Shown here: one piece after another, positions 5,981-8,505 of the stretch
Position numbering within the stretch: position 1 is the stretch's first letter
How the letters are laid out: each line of letters opens with the position of its first letter
NCBI GenBank assembly: GCA_023248915.1
Contig: JAHFDQ010000250.1
Span: 1-8,505, forward strand
Reading direction: 5' to 3'
Length of the DNA: 8,505 nt
Source of the DNA: Archangiaceae bacterium
GTDB lineage: Bacteria > Myxococcota > Myxococcia > Myxococcales > Myxococcaceae
Position numbers and translations under genes: made by a program
The notes under the pieces: model-generated
Seen by the model: the letters and a program-made list of their open reading frames with translations, nothing else
Database searches by the model: none
What the model was told of the DNA's origin: nothing

Positions 5981-7085
5981 GGTCGGGCTGCCGCTGCTCG
6001 CGGCCAGCCTCGCGCTGGCCGCATGCGCCAAACCTGACTGCGCGCAGACGCCACCGCCGCCGCCGGCAGAGCTCGGCGAGCCGGCGGCGCCCGAGGGCTA
6101 TCAGGCGACCCGGGTTCTGGCGGGCCTGGTCGAGCCGACCCAGCTTCAGTTCGACTCCGCCGGAAAGCTCTTCGTGCTCGAGGGCGGCCCCGGTCTTCCC
6201 AAGGCGGTCCGGGTGTTCGCTCCTGACCTGCGCGAGGTAAGCCGGATTCCGCTCGAGGGCGAGGGCGAAGCCCTGGGGCTGCTGGTCTTCGGAGCGGGAG
6301 AGCGGGTGCTCGTCGGAAGCCGCGGAAGGATCGACGGCTTTCGCGCCGAGGCCGGGGGCGGGTTCGTTGGTCCCGAGCCGTGGGTCACCGATCTCCCCAA
6401 CGGTGAGCACACCAACGATGGCATGGCGCTCGGGCCGGACGGCTTCGTGTACTTCGCGGTCGGGAGCACCTGCGACGTCTGCGATGAAGTGGACCCGCGC
6501 TCGGCGACCGTGATGCGAGCGGCGGCGGACCAGTCCGCCCCGGTGCCCGAGGTGTACGCGCGCGGCCTGCGCAACGCCTACGACCTGGCGTTCACCGATG
6601 GGGGCGTGCTCCTCGCGACCGACAACGGTCCGGAGTGCTGTGGTGACGAGGCTGCCGGCTGCACCGGACCCGGGGTCGACCGTCTGCTGGAGATTCGGCG
6701 CGATGAGGACTACGGCTGGCCCCGGGCGTATCGCGAGCGAGCCACCGCAGCGCCGGCGCTGGCGCTGGCGGAGCTGCCGCTTCACGGCGGCGCGACGGGC
6801 CTGGTCGCCGACGATGGCGCGATGTGCGGTGGGCCGAGCATCTTCCTTACGCTCTGGGGCACCCAGCACGGGCGAACCGAGGCCGGCCGCAGCGTGTACC
6901 GGGTGCGGCTGGGCCGAGACGAACTGGGCGTGCTCGTCGCCGCGCCCCCCGAGTCGTTCATGGGCCCTTCCGGCCTGGGCCACCCAATCGATGTCGCGAT
7001 CGGACCCGACGGCGCGCTGTACGTGCTCGACTTCGAGGGCAGCGTGGTGCGCGTGGCCCTGAACGCGGCTGGCGCCTGCCCATAG
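5970..7085 (+). CDS. Sorbosone/glucose dehydrogenase-like beta-propeller lipoprotein
   Basis: A 371-residue protein of the PQQ-dependent soluble glucose/L-sorbosone dehydrogenase family (PF07995-like six-bladed propeller). These periplasmic enzymes oxidise sugars or aldoses with PQQ. Diagnostic segments: a His at 147 in HTNDGMALGPDG, CDVC at 168-171, GLRNAYDLAF from 199, DNGPECC at 218-224, DYGWP at 247-251, and the final blade HPIDVAIGPDGALYVLDF from 338. The active-site pattern is only partly conserved by eye, so catalysis and substrate are unproven. ATG 5970 gives MSAEVGLPLLAASLALAAC with lipobox LAAC (Cys19), so a lipoprotein; it lacks the usual basic n-region. A TTG at 5943 would add GWCARWLV. 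The open frame begins upstream at 5853 without signal features. The start overlaps the preceding stop by 11 bp, implying translational coupling. Confidence 0.8.
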   Translation: MSAEVGLPLLAASLALAACAKPDCAQTPPPPPAELGEPAAPEGYQATRVLAGLVEPTQLQFDSAGKLFVLEGGPGLPKAVRVFAPDLREVSRIPLEGEGEALGLLVFGAGERVLVGSRGRIDGFRAEAGGGFVGPEPWVTDLPNGEHTNDGMALGPDGFVYFAVGSTCDVCDEVDPRSATVMRAAADQSAPVPEVYARGLRNAYDLAFTDGGVLLATDNGPECCGDEAAGCTGPGVDRLLEIRRDEDYGWPRAYRERATAAPALALAELPLHGGATGLVADDGAMCGGPSIFLTLWGTQHGRTEAGRSVYRVRLGRDELGVLVAAPPESFMGPSGLGHPIDVAIGPDGALYVLDFEGSVVRVALNAAGACP

Positions 7086-7120
7086 GGGGAGTGATGCGAC
7101 GATGTGAAGTGACACTCCCC
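7086..7120 (+). terminator. 8-bp inverted repeat after the dehydrogenase-like gene
   Basis: GGGGAGTG (7086-7093) and CACTCCCC (7113-7120) are perfect inverted repeats with a 19-base loop, beginning right after the TAG at 7083-7085. No U-tract follows and the next gene starts at 7142, so it may be a weak terminator, an attenuator or a protein site within the transcript. Confidence 0.3.
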
Positions 7121-7141
7121 GGGCAGAACGGGGGAACGGTG

Positions 7142-8505
7142 ATGGTTCCGCGGCGGAGCTCGTGGCTGTTCGCTGCGGTGTTCCCGTTTCTCGCGACGCA
7201 AGCTCTCAAGGTCGGGTGCGAGTGCGGAGGGAACTCCGCTTCTCCTCATTGCGTAGGGACGGCGTGCGCAGGTCAGGATTCTGGCATCGGCAACGATGAC
7301 GCCGGTGAAGATGCCGGTGAAGACGGCGGAATGGACGGCGGCAACGGCGCCGGACCGGATGCTGGCGACGACGCCGGAATCGACGCGGGAAGGGATGCAG
7401 GTTCAGACGCCGGCGACGACGCGGGCACCGACGCCGGCGACGACGCGGGCACCGACGCCGGTGACGACGCGGGCACCGACGCCGGCGACGACGCGGGCAC
7501 TGACGCCGGCGACGACGCGGGCACTGACGCCGGCGACGACGCGGGCACTGACGCCGGCGACGACGCGGGCTTCGTCGGCCCGTTCGCCATCACTGGTGTC
7601 GTGGGCAACGCCGACGTCATCGCCGACAACTTGCTCGAGTCGACGCTGAACCCGACCGCGGTGTGGGGTTCTGCCATCGGCGCAACCAGCTACGACGTCC
7701 TCATCCGGAACGCCGGCGACACGGCTGATGCCTGCTCCGTTCAGAATTCCGCCACTACCAGCTTCTTGTTTTCCGCCTGCACCCTCACGCTTTCGGCGAG
7801 CTACCGAATCAAGGTCTCGGCCAAGAATGGGCTCGGGGCGGTGACCCCGGCCTCCAACGACGGCTTCCTTTTCACGGTCGTCGGCACTCCCATCGTCGTG
7901 AAGACCATTGGGCAGAAGGTCGGACGCGACTTCTCGACTCCTCAATCCTGGGACGACGCGCGCAAAGGAAACCTGACGACCCGGAAGGTGTTCGCCATCT
8001 CGGCACAGACGGGTGCTTTCACCAACGGCGAAACCGTCCATGGAGTCTCGAGCGGGCTCGACCGGACCTACGTCGAGGAACACTTCGCCCCCACCGTCGC
8101 CGAGGCCACCATGAGCCTCGACGGCGCTGCGGGTGGAACCTACCTGGTCGGAGAGACGCTTCAGGGCCAGACGTCGGGCGCGACGGCTCACCTCGACAGC
8201 GTCTTGACCACCACCGGAACCATCGAGAAGGGTGTCATGTACAACGACTCCCCGTTCACGACGACTACCAATTTCACTGGGTCGACCACGGATTCAAGCC
8301 ACTACCTTTGGCTGACGGTCGCCCCCGACCAGCGACACAACGGTAGGGCCGGAACCGGAGTCGTGATTCAGCCAACCCTCGGCGGCGACGCCATTCAGGT
8401 TTGGGACCACTACACCGTAATCGAGTGGATGGAGATAACGGGGGTTCACAGCACGGGCTGCTGCCACGTCTTTGGAGTTCACGCGAGCTGGGTCAACAAC
8501 GTCCG
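7142..8505 (+). CDS. Large surface protein: DAG-repeat linker, Ig-like region and probable beta-helix (partial, runs off the window)
   Basis: The frame runs from ATG 7142 to the window end without a stop (454 codons). The signal is MVPRRSSWLFAAVFPFLATQA, and the mature start has Cys in VGCECGG, but a lipobox (K-V-G-C) is poor. GGGGGAA (7130-7136) lies 5 bases before the ATG; ATG 7094 is also in frame but gives a less signal-like N-terminus. Residues 46-144 are Asp/Ala/Gly-rich. About 145-248 is an Ig/Fn3-like region (SYDVLIRNAG...SYRIKVSAKNG, two Cys that may pair). From 249, TIGQKVGRDFSTPQSWDDAR and later segments resemble parallel beta-helix surface or phage-type proteins, with two GET-x-G motifs (296-300, 337-341). 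Probably an exported surface or adhesive protein; enzymatic function unknown. Confidence 0.72.
   Translation, partial: MVPRRSSWLFAAVFPFLATQALKVGCECGGNSASPHCVGTACAGQDSGIGNDDAGEDAGEDGGMDGGNGAGPDAGDDAGIDAGRDAGSDAGDDAGTDAGDDAGTDAGDDAGTDAGDDAGTDAGDDAGTDAGDDAGTDAGDDAGFVGPFAITGVVGNADVIADNLLESTLNPTAVWGSAIGATSYDVLIRNAGDTADACSVQNSATTSFLFSACTLTLSASYRIKVSAKNGLGAVTPASNDGFLFTVVGTPIVVKTIGQKVGRDFSTPQSWDDARKGNLTTRKVFAISAQTGAFTNGETVHGVSSGLDRTYVEEHFAPTVAEATMSLDGAAGGTYLVGETLQGQTSGATAHLDSVLTTTGTIEKGVMYNDSPFTTTTNFTGSTTDSSHYLWLTVAPDQRHNGRAGTGVVIQPTLGGDAIQVWDHYTVIEWMEITGVHSTGCCHVFGVHASWVNNV
7406..7573 (+). repeat. 24-bp minisatellite, seven tandem units encoding DAGDDAGT
   Basis: Seven units start at 7406, 7430, 7454, 7478, 7502, 7526 and 7550, each encoding DAGDDAGT; the last ends in F (ttc) where unique sequence resumes. 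Differences are few: t for c at 7462 and a c-to-t change in the last codon of units 4-6. Related, degenerate D-A-G codons begin at about 7289. The near-identity suggests slippage-driven length variation. The repeat keeps frame (24 is a multiple of 3), so length changes would not break the gene. Confidence 0.9.

Noticed and set aside
5520..7115. 531-residue open frame on the minus strand
   Set aside because: It is a high-GC antisense shadow across two clear plus-strand genes; its Arg/Pro/Ala composition is typical of such shadows.
7406..7573. Possible CRISPR array
   Set aside because: Units are directly adjacent with no spacers and they stay in frame, so this is a coding minisatellite.
7403..8191. 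262-residue minus-strand frame with RVVAGVSA repeats
   Set aside because: The apparent repeats are the complement of the 24-bp minisatellite; the plus frame has a signal peptide and recognisable domains.

Overview
This window is very GC-rich and reads as chromosomal DNA of a Myxococcota bacterium (Myxococcales-type). The grounds are strong G/C bias at codon third positions, a MYXO-CTERM-like C-terminal tail (C-G-C, short hydrophobic stretch, basic end), an Asp-Ala-Gly low-complexity linker of the kind common in myxobacterial surface proteins, and several lipoproteins or exported proteins. No species can be named from the sequence alone.

Layout. 1-121: no recognisable gene, possibly the edge of a mobile or repetitive element. 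122-595 (+): C-terminal half of a ribonuclease Z gene whose N-terminal half is missing. 615-650 and 1940-1975: a 36-bp direct repeat (34/36 identical) flanking an ATPase gene of the AAA_14/DUF4143 type (711-1892, +), whose start lies in a perfect 12-bp inverted repeat. 2078-3820 (+): a collagen-like lipoprotein with a tandem Cys-containing module and a C-terminal head resembling domains of phage tail fibres. 3821-4051: apparent gene relic. 4052-4750 (-): small outer-membrane beta-barrel protein. 4769-5029 (-): a second coding-looking relic interrupted by TAG. 5063-5980, 5970-7085 and 7142 to the window end (all +): a MYXO-CTERM-like exported protein, a sorbosone-dehydrogenase-like beta-propeller lipoprotein and a large surface protein with a repeat linker, an Ig-like region and a probable beta-helix. 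The last is cut by the window edge and has no stop.

How the parts fit. Five of the six intact or partial protein genes encode exported or envelope proteins, so this is mainly a cell-surface region. The last three genes are close together (11-bp overlap, then a 56-bp gap) and probably co-transcribed. The three relics and the repeat-flanked ATPase suggest a region of gene gain and decay. I see no CRISPR array, tRNA, rRNA or transposase gene, and no clear multi-gene defence system. The most unusual items are the ATPase with its flanking repeats and start-site palindrome, and the chimeric collagen/tail-fibre-like lipoprotein.
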